From positions 1 through 51,085 of the forward strand of contig JAFGQE010000009.1 in NCBI GenBank assembly GCA_016935835.1: a stretch of DNA of 51,085 nucleotides. The letters run 5' to 3'. Below the pieces are notes generated by a model. The model was not told the DNA's origin, did no database searches, and saw only the letters and a program-made list of their open reading frames with translations. This DNA is from Clostridia bacterium (GTDB taxonomy: Bacteria; Bacillota; Clostridia; DUPQ01). Position numbers and translations under genes: made by a program. Below are positions 1-8,970 of the stretch, one piece after another; position 1 is the first letter of the stretch, and each line of letters starts with the position of its first letter.

Positions 1-1539
1 AGGGTAATAAAACCATGGTGCGCGGCGGACGGAAATCCGATTGCAGTCCAGGGGCAGGATTGGTATTACCACAAGCACCACAACAAGCTCCTTATGCATG
101 CGGCTATGAATTTATTCTTCGATGATAAAGATGCGGCGCGATTCGAGCGCAATTGCATTGATATAATGGTAAATAGGCAAAAAAGCACAGGGCGCGGCTG
201 TCTCCTTGAAAAAAATGGCGAGAGGCTGGATGTAACCCCTGGTCTTCAGAGCGCTTTTGAAAATGAATATGGCTCAATCAGAACGGTCATACTCTCTTAT
301 CTGCTTCATTTGCTGAGAGGACCCGGAGTCAATCCGGAAAACCAGGAAGCCCTGATGGAAAAGCTGGAGGGCAATCATATATATCCCTATGGAAAGGTTT
401 ATATCTACAGGACAAAAAATGCGTTTTCTTCATTTGCGGCAAGGTGCAGCATAATGGGACTTACATTGCCGGGCAAAGGAATATGGGACATAACGCCTGA
501 TTTTCAAAGTTATACCGGCATAATCAGGGAAAGCATTCCCGGGAACCCATATTTCAATAACAAGAAAATCAACTGGAACGATATCGGAATTGAACCGGTA
601 AGGGAAAGGACATCTCTTTATGACAAGGGATTTTCAATTATGACCGAGGTTCCGCGCGCCGGGGGTAAAATAATACAGTCTTCTTCATTTACGGCGCTGC
701 CTGACGGCAAGTCGGTATATATTGAGAAAATAAAAGCAATCCACAATGTTCTTCTTGCGTCATATGAAACTGGCAGGATAGGCATCGGTAATGAAAATTT
801 TGAATTCATTCCCAAAATGGCAAAAGGATTCAAGGATGTTTATTTCAACGGGATACCCGAGAGATTCCATGGCGGCTATGAAGGTGAGGATGTAGTCAGG
901 TCTTTCAGTGGAATTGACCGTGTAAATATTGATGACACAATGGGGTACTTGTTATTCGGAAGCTCCGGCGTCGAATACAGGAACATACATAAATATCCCA
1001 AATGGAAGGGACTTGAGGATATTCTGATATTAAATAAAAGGGATTCACATTCATTTAAGGAAAATGAAGAATCCGCTATATTTGCAACAGTATCAATTCC
1101 AAATGCAACAAGCGTTGAAACGGACGAGTGTATGACAAAAACAGCCGTAACATCGGAAGGTAATGCGCACATGGTTATCCGTACAACAGGATACAGGGTT
1201 ACGGTGAATTTTTCGGGCTCCGACGAAGTGATATCGGAGAATCCCGGTTTCAACGGCAGGACACTGCAGATATACCGTGGGATTACATCCGTTAATGGAC
1301 AGACCGCAATCTGTTCTTATAGGACCCCCGGGTTTGGATCTTTCATGGAGACAAGTGTTGCCTTCATCGACTTTAACCATCAGAAGGAGTGGAACCTTGA
1401 AATCATCTGTATGGCGGACGGGGTTTTCTGGATTGAAAATAAGTCCGCGGAAAAGGCAGGGTATGCACTGCATATAGAAAATAGAACAGTGGAGATAACC
1501 CAACCCGGGGGAGGTCTTAAGAAATTTGGGTTTGAATAA
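1..1539 (+). CDS. Unrecognised large protein, 5' end outside the window
   Basis: The reading frame is open from base 1 to the stop at 1537-1539 (512 residues visible), so the true start lies upstream; the first in-window ATG at 94 is probably internal. The visible part starts with an aromatic and histidine-rich stretch (WYYHKHHNK), has a helical-looking first half, and a C-terminal half rich in short beta-like segments with many Gly, Thr and Ser. No signal peptide can be judged because the N-terminus is missing. I see no motif that identifies it. The overall look, alternating aromatic residues and a beta-rich tail, would suit a carbohydrate-active or surface-associated protein, but that is only an impression. 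It is followed by a promoter for the next gene, so it is probably the last gene of its unit. Confidence 0.75.
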   Translation, partial: RVIKPWCAADGNPIAVQGQDWYYHKHHNKLLMHAAMNLFFDDKDAARFERNCIDIMVNRQKSTGRGCLLEKNGERLDVTPGLQSAFENEYGSIRTVILSYLLHLLRGPGVNPENQEALMEKLEGNHIYPYGKVYIYRTKNAFSSFAARCSIMGLTLPGKGIWDITPDFQSYTGIIRESIPGNPYFNNKKINWNDIGIEPVRERTSLYDKGFSIMTEVPRAGGKIIQSSSFTALPDGKSVYIEKIKAIHNVLLASYETGRIGIGNENFEFIPKMAKGFKDVYFNGIPERFHGGYEGEDVVRSFSGIDRVNIDDTMGYLLFGSSGVEYRNIHKYPKWKGLEDILILNKRDSHSFKENEESAIFATVSIPNATSVETDECMTKTAVTSEGNAHMVIRTTGYRVTVNFSGSDEVISENPGFNGRTLQIYRGITSVNGQTAICSYRTPGFGSFMETSVAFIDFNHQKEWNLEIICMADGVFWIENKSAEKAGYALHIENRTVEITQPGGGLKKFGFE

Positions 1540-1559
1540 TATTGCCCAAAAAGTTTTTC

Positions 1560-1588
1560 TTGCATCATTGTCATTGAAATTGTATAAT
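1560..1588 (+). promoter_or_regulatory. Sigma-A-type promoter of trpB
   Basis: TTGCAT (1560-1565) and a perfect TATAAT (1583-1588) are separated by 17 bases. The start of transcription would fall near 1595, leaving a leader of about 70 bases before the ATG at 1667. Confidence 0.6.
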
Positions 1589-1666
1589 GTCAGCAAGTTC
1601 AGCCGAGGCGGGGCCATGATCCCGATAAGACCGGATTTAGTATAGTTTAGAAGAGGAGAGATCAAG

Positions 1667-3037
1667 ATGAGTAAAAAAGTACCCTACAAAGTTTATTTGG
1701 AAGAAAACGAGCTGCCAAGGCAATGGTACAATATCCAGGCCGATTTGCCGAGCCCGGTGGATCCTTACCTGAATCCGCGGACGCAGGAGCTTGTCGGACC
1801 GGCGGACCTTACGCCTATTTTCCCTATGGGACTGATAATGCAGGAGGTTTCGCAGGAAAGGTACATCGACATACCCGAGGAAGTGTTGGAAAAGTACAGA
1901 TCCTTCAGGGCTACGCCGTTATGCAGGGCGTATGCGCTTGAGAAAAAGCTGGGGACGCCGGCAAAGATATACTACAAGTACGAAGGAGCCACGCCCTCGG
2001 GCAGCCATAAGCTCAACACAGCCATCCCCCAGGTTTATTACAATAAGATTGAAGGCATAAAAAGGCTCGCTACGGAGACAGGCGCAGGCCAGTGGGGTTC
2101 CGCCCTCGCCATAGCAACCCAGATGTTCGGGCTGGAGTGCAAGGTATACATGGTAAGGGTCAGCTATGACCAAAAGCCATACAGAAAGCACCTGATGGAG
2201 ACATTCGGGGCGACTATCGTCGCAAGTCCAAGCATGGATACCAATACCGGCCGGGCGATACTGGCAGAGCACCCCGATTCGCTGGGGAGCCTTGGAATCG
2301 CCATCAGTGAAGCGGTCGAGGATGCAGCCACGCATGATGATACGAACTATGCATTGGGAAGCGTGCTGAACCACGTTATATTGCACCAGACGATAATAGG
2401 CCAGGAGGCAATCAAGCAGTTTGAGAAGATAGACGAGTATCCGGACGTAGTGATAGGATGCTGCGGAGGCGGTTCGAATTACTCGGGCATCGCATTCCCG
2501 TTTGTAAAAGAGAGGCTTGACGGCAAGAAAAAAACAAGGTTCGTAGCGGTTGAACCAACCGCATGCCCCACGCTTACCAAAGGTAAATATACATACGACT
2601 TCGGGGATTCGGCAAAGTTTACGCCGCTGACGATGATGTACACCCTTGGCCACGATTTCATGCCTCCGGGGATACATGCGGGAGGGCTCAGGTATCACGG
2701 TGATTCCGCCCTTTTGAGCAAGCTGGTTAACCTGGGCATAATCGAAGCCAGGGCGGTTCATCAGACGGAGACCTTTGAAGCGGCCGTAACGTTCGCAAGG
2801 GCGGAGGGAATCCTCCCTGCCCCCGAATCGGCCCATGCCATAAGGGCGGCAATCGACGAAGCCCTCGAGTGCAAGGAGACGGGTGAAGAGAGAACGATAT
2901 TGTTCTGTCTCAGCGGCCATGGGCACTTCGACCTGTCGGCCTATGAAGCGTATAATTCCGGCAAGCTCACGGATGTGGATTATACCGATGAAATGCTCGC
3001 GGAAGGGTTCGCCTGCATACCCGAAATCAAAAAATAG
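1667..3037 (+). CDS. trpB: Tryptophan synthase beta chain, TrpB2 type
   Basis: PLP enzyme that joins indole (or a related acceptor) and L-serine to make L-tryptophan. At 456 residues it is longer than ordinary TrpB1 (about 400) and has the N-terminal extension of the TrpB2 family. Visible motifs are SHKLNT with the probable PLP lysine at residue 115, [10 protein letters not shown], and the phosphate-binding GGGSN. The start is set by AGGAG about ten bases upstream. There is no trpA or other trp gene next to it. It has its own promoter and a terminator. In the TrpB2 family such stand-alone copies are thought to salvage free indole or act on other substrates, so the true reaction here is less certain than the fold. 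Confidence 0.9.
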   Translation: MSKKVPYKVYLEENELPRQWYNIQADLPSPVDPYLNPRTQELVGPADLTPIFPMGLIMQEVSQERYIDIPEEVLEKYRSFRATPLCRAYALEKKLGTPAKIYYKYEGATPSGSHKLNTAIPQVYYNKIEGIKRLATETGAGQWGSALAIATQMFGLECKVYMVRVSYDQKPYRKHLMETFGATIVASPSMDTNTGRAILAEHPDSLGSLGIAISEAVEDAATHDDTNYALGSVLNHVILHQTIIGQEAIKQFEKIDEYPDVVIGCCGGGSNYSGIAFPFVKERLDGKKKTRFVAVEPTACPTLTKGKYTYDFGDSAKFTPLTMMYTLGHDFMPPGIHAGGLRYHGDSALLSKLVNLGIIEARAVHQTETFEAAVTFARAEGILPAPESAHAIRAAIDEALECKETGEERTILFCLSGHGHFDLSAYEAYNSGKLTDVDYTDEMLAEGFACIPEIKK

Positions 3038-3057
3038 ACTTTTCCCCCTTGATAAAG

Positions 3058-3092
3058 AAAAGGACTGCAATAACAGCGGTCCTTTTCCTTTT
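3058..3092 (+). terminator. Terminator-like hairpin after trpB
   Basis: AAAAGGACTGC (3058-3068) pairs with GCGGTCCTTTT (3076-3086) around a 7-base loop, with one G-T pair. It is followed by CCTTTT. It lies 20 bases after the trpB stop. Confidence 0.65.
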
Positions 3093-3278
3093 GTCCGGAT
3101 TATGAGGGGCGGCTTGTTAACAAAAACCCTTCTTCCTGCGGGAAATGCCCGGGAGCGGGACCGCAATATGTTAAAACCGCCTGTCAAGGGTATAAGTTAT
3201 AGGAAGGCGAACGGCGGGTTTCAAAGGACGGATGGATGAAATCAGGTTGGTTCTATGAATCGGAGCACAAAGATATCA

Positions 3279-3284
3279 TATAAT
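3279..3284 (+). promoter_or_regulatory. Probable -10 element for the ABC exporter gene
   Basis: A perfect TATAAT lies 31 bases before the ATG at 3316, but no convincing -35 element sits 16-18 bases upstream. The rest of the gap 3093-3315 shows nothing else that I can identify. Confidence 0.35.
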
Positions 3285-3315
3285 AAAAAAAGATAGATGC
3301 AAGGAGAATATTGCA

Positions 3316-5661
3316 ATGCTTAAACTGGTTGACATATCGAAGGATTACAAGACGGGGGACACCGTTACACATGCGCTGACCGATGTTAATCTTGAATTTC
3401 GGACAAATGAATTCGTTTCCATACTGGGACCGTCGGGATGCGGCAAGACGACGCTGCTCAATATAATAGGAGGCCTTGACAAATACCAAAAAGGCGACCT
3501 GCTGCTTGACGACAAGTCCACAAAGGGTTTCAGGGACAACGAATGGGATTCCTACAGGAATGCCACGATCGGGTTTGTTTTTCAAAACTACAACCTGATA
3601 ACCCATCTGTCGGTTTTGGACAATGTTGAGATAGCGTTGACCCTTTCAGGCGTAAGCGCTGCCGATAGAAGAATGCGGGCAAGGGAAGCCCTGATTGAGG
3701 TCGGACTTGAAGACCAGATTAAGAAAAGACCAAATCAGCTTTCGGGGGGACAGATGCAAAGGGTTGCCATCGCCAGGGCGCTCGTCAACCGGCCCAAGAT
3801 TCTTCTGGCTGATGAACCGACAGGGGCAATCGATTCGCACACAAGCATTGTGATACTGGATTTATTGAAGAAAATAAGCAAGGACCGGCTGGTGATAATG
3901 GTTACCCACAACACGGAACTTGCTCAGCAATACAGCGACAGGATAATCAGGCTCCTCGACGGCAGGATTGAGGAGGACAGCAGGACGTATGAAAAGCCCG
4001 ATGAGGTTGTTTTCAAGGAGAAGCTCAGGAATAAAAGGGTTTCAATGTCCTTTGCAACTGCGCTGAAATCAAGTTTCAAGAACCTGGTCAGCAAGAAGAC
4101 AAGAACCATAATAACGGCTGTCGCCGGAAGCATCGGGATCATTGGCATCGCGCTTGTGCTGGCCATTAGCAACGGGATGACGCTGTATGTTGATTCGATG
4201 CAGAGCGATACCCTGGCCGGATTTCCACTTACCGTCAATCCGACTGTAAGCACGACCAATGAAGTGCTGACTGCCCCGAGGGACAGAATGGAGGAAGCCC
4301 GTGGACAGGAAGGGTCTTCCGCGGATTTTCCGACCGCCGAATTGATATATCCGTACGACTCGCGGGCTGACGCCCGGATGCATGAGAATGTTATAACACA
4401 GGGGTATCTTGACTATATTGAAGGCATGGACAGCGACCTGTACAACTCAATTTCATATTCAAGGAAAGTTGCGGTCAACCTGATAGCCGTTACGGACAGC
4501 GGAGGATATGTGAAGGTTGGAACCGGTTCGTCATCGAGCCCGTTCTCAATGTTCAGTTCAAACGGATACTTCAATGAAATTCCAAACAGCCGGATATTCA
4601 TTGAATCGCAGTACGACCTGCTTGGAGATGCAAGCAGGTATCCTGAAAACTATGACGAGGCAGTTCTGATCGTGGACAGGCAGAACAGGCTTGACGTCAG
4701 TTTTCTGAATGAGTTCGGCATTGCGCTGACCGATGAATTCTCTTTCGATGATTTCATGGGAATGGAGCTAGTGGTTGCGGACAACAATGACTATTATAGG
4801 CAAATAGGGCAGGCTTTTGTCGCCGGTACGGATTACGAGGCGATGACCTCCGGTGAAAACGCCATAAAAATAAAGGTTGTGGGAATAATGAGGGTGAAGG
4901 AATCCGCTTCCAGCGAAATTCTGAACACCGGCATAGGGTACACAACCATGCTTACGGACAAAGTTCTTGAGAACGCCTCGGAATCCGACATAGTAAGCGC
5001 CCAAAAGGAAAACCCGGGAATCAATGTCCTGACAGGGCAGCCATTCAATGAGCTTGCGACATACAAGGGAATAATGCAAATAATCGGAGGCGACTCCACT
5101 CCTACGGGGATCCAGATATATCCGGTTTCCTTCGAAACAAAGGATGAAATAAAGGAGTATCTTGATTTATACAACGCGGATGCCGATGAATCTGAAAAAA
5201 TCATTTATACGGATCTGGCGGAAACGATTTCGGGCGCCATATCTTCACTGATAAGTACGATTACTGTCATACTTTCAGCCTTTGCCGCGATTTCACTTTT
5301 GGTATCTTCAATAATGATCGGAATCATAACATATGTCTCGGTTGTGGAGAGAACGAAGGAGATTGGGATATTGAGAAGCATAGGCGCGCGCAAAAAAGAT
5401 ATCAGCAGGGTGTTTATAGCGGAAACGATTATCATCGGGTTCACCGCGGGAGTAATGGGAATAATCGCTACGGGAGTGCTGATTCTGCCGATAAACAAAA
5501 TCATAGAGAGGCTTATAGACGTAGGCGGCTTCTCAAGCCTTCCCTTGCTAAAAGCAGCCGGCCTTATAGCGATCAGCATGGGACTTACATTCGTGGCAGG
5601 GCTGATACCAAGCAGAATCGCGGCGAACAAGGATCCGGTGGTTGCCCTTAGAACAGAATGA
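3316..5661 (+). CDS. ABC exporter, fused MacB-like ATPase and FtsX-type permease
   Basis: One 781-residue chain carries an N-terminal ATPase (Walker A GPSGCGKT near residue 39, signature LSGGQMQR, Walker B ILLADEPTG) of the LolD/MacB type. It is followed by a permease with one membrane span around residues 255-285, a large extracytoplasmic domain of about 330 residues, and three C-terminal spans of the FtsX type (VVERTKEIGILRSIGARKKD between them). This ATPase-then-permease fusion is the MacB arrangement. In Gram-positives, such proteins usually act as mechanotransmission pumps for peptides, lipoproteins or antimicrobial defence. The substrate cannot be read from the sequence. The RBS AAGGAG is about 9 bases before the ATG. 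It appears to be monocistronic and convergent with the SRAP gene. Confidence 0.88.
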   Translation: MLKLVDISKDYKTGDTVTHALTDVNLEFRTNEFVSILGPSGCGKTTLLNIIGGLDKYQKGDLLLDDKSTKGFRDNEWDSYRNATIGFVFQNYNLITHLSVLDNVEIALTLSGVSAADRRMRAREALIEVGLEDQIKKRPNQLSGGQMQRVAIARALVNRPKILLADEPTGAIDSHTSIVILDLLKKISKDRLVIMVTHNTELAQQYSDRIIRLLDGRIEEDSRTYEKPDEVVFKEKLRNKRVSMSFATALKSSFKNLVSKKTRTIITAVAGSIGIIGIALVLAISNGMTLYVDSMQSDTLAGFPLTVNPTVSTTNEVLTAPRDRMEEARGQEGSSADFPTAELIYPYDSRADARMHENVITQGYLDYIEGMDSDLYNSISYSRKVAVNLIAVTDSGGYVKVGTGSSSSPFSMFSSNGYFNEIPNSRIFIESQYDLLGDASRYPENYDEAVLIVDRQNRLDVSFLNEFGIALTDEFSFDDFMGMELVVADNNDYYRQIGQAFVAGTDYEAMTSGENAIKIKVVGIMRVKESASSEILNTGIGYTTMLTDKVLENASESDIVSAQKENPGINVLTGQPFNELATYKGIMQIIGGDSTPTGIQIYPVSFETKDEIKEYLDLYNADADESEKIIYTDLAETISGAISSLISTITVILSAFAAISLLVSSIMIGIITYVSVVERTKEIGILRSIGARKKDISRVFIAETIIIGFTAGVMGIIATGVLILPINKIIERLIDVGGFSSLPLLKAAGLIAISMGLTFVAGLIPSRIAANKDPVVALRTE

Positions 5662-5782
5662 TTTTGGCGGTTATATAAAAAGCAGGGCCTCTTTTCGAAA
5701 AAGTCCCGATTAAACCAAAAGCAGGCCTGCAAAGGCAGAAACAAACAAATGTCCTGCAGAGGTTTAAAGCCGGGGCGCAAAG

Positions 5783-6343
5783 CTAGACGGCCTTTTTGAT
5801 TTCAAGGCCTTCCTCATACGGAACAAGAAGGTCGTTGTCATATTTTTCGAGCCACAGCCGTCCTGTTTCCTTGTTGAAGATAACAGGCATGCGGTCGTGG
5901 ATGTGAATCATGTCGCTGCAGGCTGGCGCGGTTATTATGACGGTTCTTCCGGACCGGTCGTATAATCCGGCCATATAAAAGGTCTGAAGATCAGCAGGTT
6001 TTATAAAATACTTCTGCCGGTCGTTCCATTCGAAGAAACCATTCGCGGGCAGAAGGCATCGTCCGGAATCAAGCAGGCCGCTGAACATTCTCTTTTCTCC
6101 GAGGCTTTCACTCCTTGCGTTTATAACGGCCCTTTTTGTTCCGGGAAGCTCAAACCCCCATTTGAACATGCCATAACCGATTTCACTTCCGGATGAATAA
6201 ACGGCGGGAACATCATCGGTGGGAAAGATTTCCTCCCGGCCGATAATGCCCGTGCCGACTTTATACTGCCTTGAGATTTCCTTCAGGATGGCCTTCATTT
6301 CCTGATATTCCTCGCTTGTGAATATTATGTATCTTCCGCACAT
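5783..6343 (-). CDS. SRAP-domain protein (YedK/HMCES family)
   Basis: The 186-residue protein begins MCGRY, so removal of Met exposes the catalytic Cys2. That residue forms a thiazolidine cross-link with abasic sites in single-stranded DNA. Other family marks are the NARSE-type motif (residues 76-80), ANGFFEW around residue 100, and a late AGLYDR segment. The length matches bacterial YedK. It shields abasic sites at stalled forks and probably acts in the cytoplasm on the nucleoid. Its ATG starts one base after the stop of the upstream polymerase gene (GGAG-N7-ATG inside the junction), so the two are translationally coupled. Both fall under the LexA-boxed promoter at 7602-7643. Confidence 0.92.
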   Translation of the reverse strand: MCGRYIIFTSEEYQEMKAILKEISRQYKVGTGIIGREEIFPTDDVPAVYSSGSEIGYGMFKWGFELPGTKRAVINARSESLGEKRMFSGLLDSGRCLLPANGFFEWNDRQKYFIKPADLQTFYMAGLYDRSGRTVIITAPACSDMIHIHDRMPVIFNKETGRLWLEKYDNDLLVPYEEGLEIKKAV

Positions 6344-6344
6344 G

Positions 6345-7592
6345 TCACGCTCCGTTCAATATATTGGGTTTGATCTTTGGATAATCCTTGTGAGTCGTAA
6401 CGGCAACAGGCTTTGCTCCCGAATGAATCACCCTGGCCCTCTGAAGGCAGTCGTCGCCGAACTTGCTTCTTACGGCGTCGATGCATTTGTCAAGTTTTCG
6501 CTGGCGCAGCTCCTCATTTCCGTTCATATCCATCTGGATCGCGCCATCGGCGGTCAATCCAGAAAGCCTGACCGATACGGCCCTTGTCGGAACACCTTTC
6601 CACATCTCATTATACAGCAGCCTTGAAACATTATATATTTCCTTCGTGCTCTGCGTGGGAGAGGAGAGTTTTTGCTGATGCGAACCATGGGTGAAATCCT
6701 TTGTCCGGACGCCCACGGAGATTACGTAAGCGCGCATGCCCGCCGCCCGGAGTCTCTGCGAGGCCATTTCGCAAAGGGAAAGCAGGAACGGATATGCTTC
6801 CATGGGACTTTCCGCATCGGCGGGCATGGTCATTCCATTGCCAATGCCCTTCGGACGGTCTTCATATGGCCTGACGGGGGAATGGTCTATGCCGTTTGCG
6901 TTTGACCAGATCAAAAGCCCGAACAAATTGAAGTGCTTGCGCAAAAGGGCGGGGTCCTCCCGGGCGACATCGCCGATTGTGCGGTAGCCGAGGGAATACA
7001 GCTTTACGCAGGTGCGGAAGCCTATCATGAAAAGATTGTTTACCGGAAGCGGGAAATACTTTTCCAAAAGCTCGCCGTAATACAGTTCATGGGTCTTGTC
7101 GGGCTTTGAAAACCCCGAGGCCGTCTTGGCAAGCAGTTTGGAAGTGGAGACCCCGATATTCACGGTGAAACCAAGCTTTGAGGATATCTCTTCCCTCAGG
7201 CGGTCCGCAAAAGCCGCGGGAGTGTCCTTGAAGCATCCGGTGACATCGGCGAAGCACTCGTCGATGCTGTATCTTTCCACAAGCGGAGTATGTGTGGACA
7301 AAAGATGCACCAGCGCATCCGAACACTTCACGTAAAGATCGTAGTCAGGGGGGGTTATGTTGAGCGAAGGGCACATCCGGCAGGCCTCCATAAGGGACAT
7401 CCCGGTATTTATTCCAAACTTCTTCGCCGGGTATGAGCTCGCCAGCACAATGCCCCGGCGCTTCTCCCTGTCCCCGCCGATTACCGACGGAACCGACCTT
7501 AGGTCGATTTCCCCGCCCTTGGACACCCTGTAGGAAGCCTCCCATGACAAAAAGGCATTATTGCAATCAATGTGAAAAATGATTCTATCCAT
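6345..7592 (-). CDS. dinB: Y-family DNA polymerase (DinB/Pol IV-like)
   Basis: Error-prone translesion polymerase of 415 residues. The palm motif FHIDCNNAFLSWEA lies at the N-terminus, and the second catalytic acidic motif is YSIDECFADVTG. A GVSTSKLLAKTASGFSKPD stretch follows, typical of DinB/UmuC fingers. The chosen ATG at 7592 has GAGG five bases upstream and lets the protein begin directly at the palm. Upstream ATGs at 7607 and 7661 would put the start inside the LexA box or before the promoter. The C-terminus lacks an obvious QxxLF-type clamp motif. It forms an operon with the SRAP gene. DinB-type and UmuC-type assignments are both possible; the Y-family call itself is firm. Confidence 0.88.
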   Translation of the reverse strand: MDRIIFHIDCNNAFLSWEASYRVSKGGEIDLRSVPSVIGGDREKRRGIVLASSYPAKKFGINTGMSLMEACRMCPSLNITPPDYDLYVKCSDALVHLLSTHTPLVERYSIDECFADVTGCFKDTPAAFADRLREEISSKLGFTVNIGVSTSKLLAKTASGFSKPDKTHELYYGELLEKYFPLPVNNLFMIGFRTCVKLYSLGYRTIGDVAREDPALLRKHFNLFGLLIWSNANGIDHSPVRPYEDRPKGIGNGMTMPADAESPMEAYPFLLSLCEMASQRLRAAGMRAYVISVGVRTKDFTHGSHQQKLSSPTQSTKEIYNVSRLLYNEMWKGVPTRAVSVRLSGLTADGAIQMDMNGNEELRQRKLDKCIDAVRSKFGDDCLQRARVIHSGAKPVAVTTHKDYPKIKPNILNGA

Positions 7593-7601
7593 ATGCACCT
7601 C

Positions 7602-7613
7602 GAACATATGTTC
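7602..7613. promoter_or_regulatory. LexA (SOS/DinR) box
   Basis: GAACATATGTTC is a perfect palindrome that matches the Gram-positive LexA consensus GAAC-N4-GTTC, flanked by C on one side. It lies between the -10 element and the start codon of the minus-strand polymerase gene, the classic place for repression. Confidence 0.88.
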
Positions 7614-7614
7614 T

Positions 7615-7643
7615 ATTATATCATCTGCTTCAGGCGGATTCAA
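7615..7643 (-). promoter_or_regulatory. Promoter of the polymerase-SRAP operon
   Basis: On the minus strand, TTGAAT (7643-7638) and a perfect TATAAT (7620-7615) are 17 bases apart. The LexA box starts two bases downstream of the -10. Confidence 0.75.
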
Positions 7644-7654
7644 GGCACCCGGCA

Positions 7655-7689
7655 TTATCAAACAGTTGCCTTGGGCAACTGTTTGATAA
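7655..7689. repeat. Perfect palindromic hairpin, copy A
   Basis: TTATCAAACAGTTGCC (7655-7670) and its exact reverse complement (7674-7689) flank a TTG loop. It lies between two divergently transcribed genes. Related copies occur at 26259 and 50059. There is no T-run on either side, so it is not a normal terminator. Confidence 0.85.
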
Positions 7690-7760
7690 CAAGGGTTGAT
7701 TTTTAAGCAAGGCCCGGGAGTCCGAAGTATAGTATAATTCTTTTATGGACGGGGGTTGCA

Positions 7761-8921
7761 ATGGAAAATATGTCGTCAAGGGAAAGGATGCTTGCGGTCA
7801 TCGGCGGTGAAAAGCCGGATTATGTTCCGTGCAGCATATATTTCAATAACGCACTGAGAATCGAAGGGTATGAACTGGGTACACCCGAGGGCAGGGTCAG
7901 ATGCCAGATGGACCTCGGAACCGAGCCGGTTGTCGATGTTCCTCTTCCGGCGCAAGGTATGCGTGCCGGTGTTTCGTCGAGGACATGGGTAAGCATGATC
8001 GAGGGAGAAAGGCACCCGGTATTGTTCAAGGAGTACTCCACGCCCGAAGGGAAACTCCGGCAGGGTGTTTATCTTACAAAGGACTGGCCGTTCGGCAACG
8101 ATATACCTTTTCCGGGAAACGATCATTGCGCCAGCAATAATTACGAGCCATTGCTCAAGACTTCCGATGATATCCATGCATTTGAATATCTTTGGGAAGA
8201 ACCCGGGGAGGATTGCATTGAAAGCGGTAAGAAAGCCGTGTCCGGGCTGCTTTGGCTTTCAAATAAATACTCGGTGCTGACAAGGGCGACCGTAGGGCAG
8301 GGTCTGGCCGTCGCGATGTTTTGCATGGGCGCGGAAAACATGGTGCTGTTTTCAATGGATTATCCGGAGGCATTCGCAAAAATCGCGGAACTTGAGCACA
8401 GGATGACGATGAAGAAAATTGAGATTGCCGATTATTACGGCATAGACCTGCTTAAGAAATTCGGGGGATATGAACAGACGAACTTCTTCTCGCCATCCGT
8501 TTTTATTGACATTGCGGCGCCTTTGGCCAAAAAGGAAATAATTGAAGCAAAAAGGCGTAAAAAGGCGATGTACTACCGCGTGGTCACCGGTATGAAGCCT
8601 TTGCTTGGGGAGATTGCGGACATCGGATTCGATTGCGTGGAAGGCTTTGAACCGGAACTAAGCGTCTGCACGAACAACGATATCAAGGCGGCCTTTTCAA
8701 AAAAATCAACGGTATGGACAGGGGTCAGCAGTCCCGTCCACCTGGGCGCCGACAGTGAGGAACCTGTAAGAAAAGCGGTCCGGGACGCAATGGAGACATT
8801 TGGAGACGAAGGATTCATACTGGGGGTTACGAACAGCATACGCCCGCACTGGCCGTGGGCGAATACGCTGGCGATGGTGGACGAATGGAAAAAGCTGACA
8901 GGACGAAAGCCGTATTGTTGA
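7761..8921 (+). CDS. UROD-family protein (uroporphyrinogen decarboxylase / methyltransferase fold)
   Basis: The 386-residue protein opens with SSRERMLAVIGGEKPDYVP, the usual first helix of the UROD superfamily. It ends with a GFILGVTNSIRPHWPW segment near the C-terminus, where this superfamily has its last barrel strand. The superfamily includes heme-synthesis HemE and corrinoid-dependent methyltransferases (MtaA, CmuA types). No heme genes or corrinoid protein lie nearby, and HemE usually has a different N-terminal arginine motif, so a HemE role is unlikely. GGGGG lies a few bases before the ATG, and a perfect TATAAT sits at 7733-7738. It precedes the sugar-kinase operon, whose promoter overlaps its stop codon. 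The substrate is unknown. Confidence 0.8.
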   Translation: MENMSSRERMLAVIGGEKPDYVPCSIYFNNALRIEGYELGTPEGRVRCQMDLGTEPVVDVPLPAQGMRAGVSSRTWVSMIEGERHPVLFKEYSTPEGKLRQGVYLTKDWPFGNDIPFPGNDHCASNNYEPLLKTSDDIHAFEYLWEEPGEDCIESGKKAVSGLLWLSNKYSVLTRATVGQGLAVAMFCMGAENMVLFSMDYPEAFAKIAELEHRMTMKKIEIADYYGIDLLKKFGGYEQTNFFSPSVFIDIAAPLAKKEIIEAKRRKKAMYYRVVTGMKPLLGEIADIGFDCVEGFEPELSVCTNNDIKAAFSKKSTVWTGVSSPVHLGADSEEPVRKAVRDAMETFGDEGFILGVTNSIRPHWPWANTLAMVDEWKKLTGRKPYC

Positions 8922-8946
8922 CAGCTATAATGCTATAATATATATT
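8918..8946 (+). promoter_or_regulatory. Promoter of the ROK-SIS-eda-kdgK operon
   Basis: A perfect TTGACA (8918-8923) overlaps the preceding stop codon. TATATT at 8941-8946 follows after 17 bases. Between them lies an 8-base tandem duplication, GCTATAAT twice (8924-8939), each copy holding a TATAAT. Confidence 0.6.
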
Positions 8947-8970
8947 AATTTTGATTTTACGGAGGCAAAA

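Noticed and set aside
1636-1650. TTTAGTATAGTTTAG before trpB, similar to the TTTAGT operator
   Set aside because: It is a direct rather than an inverted arrangement and lacks the GCTAAA half, so it does not match the operator pattern.
1919-3187. A 422-codon open frame on the minus strand, opposite trpB
   Set aside because: It mirrors a strongly conserved gene, has no family-like motif and no ribosome binding site, and is a compositional shadow.
5690-5780. Short self-complementary stretches between the ABC exporter and SRAP genes, considered as a bidirectional terminator
   Set aside because: The stems are broken by mismatches and no proper T-run follows in either direction.
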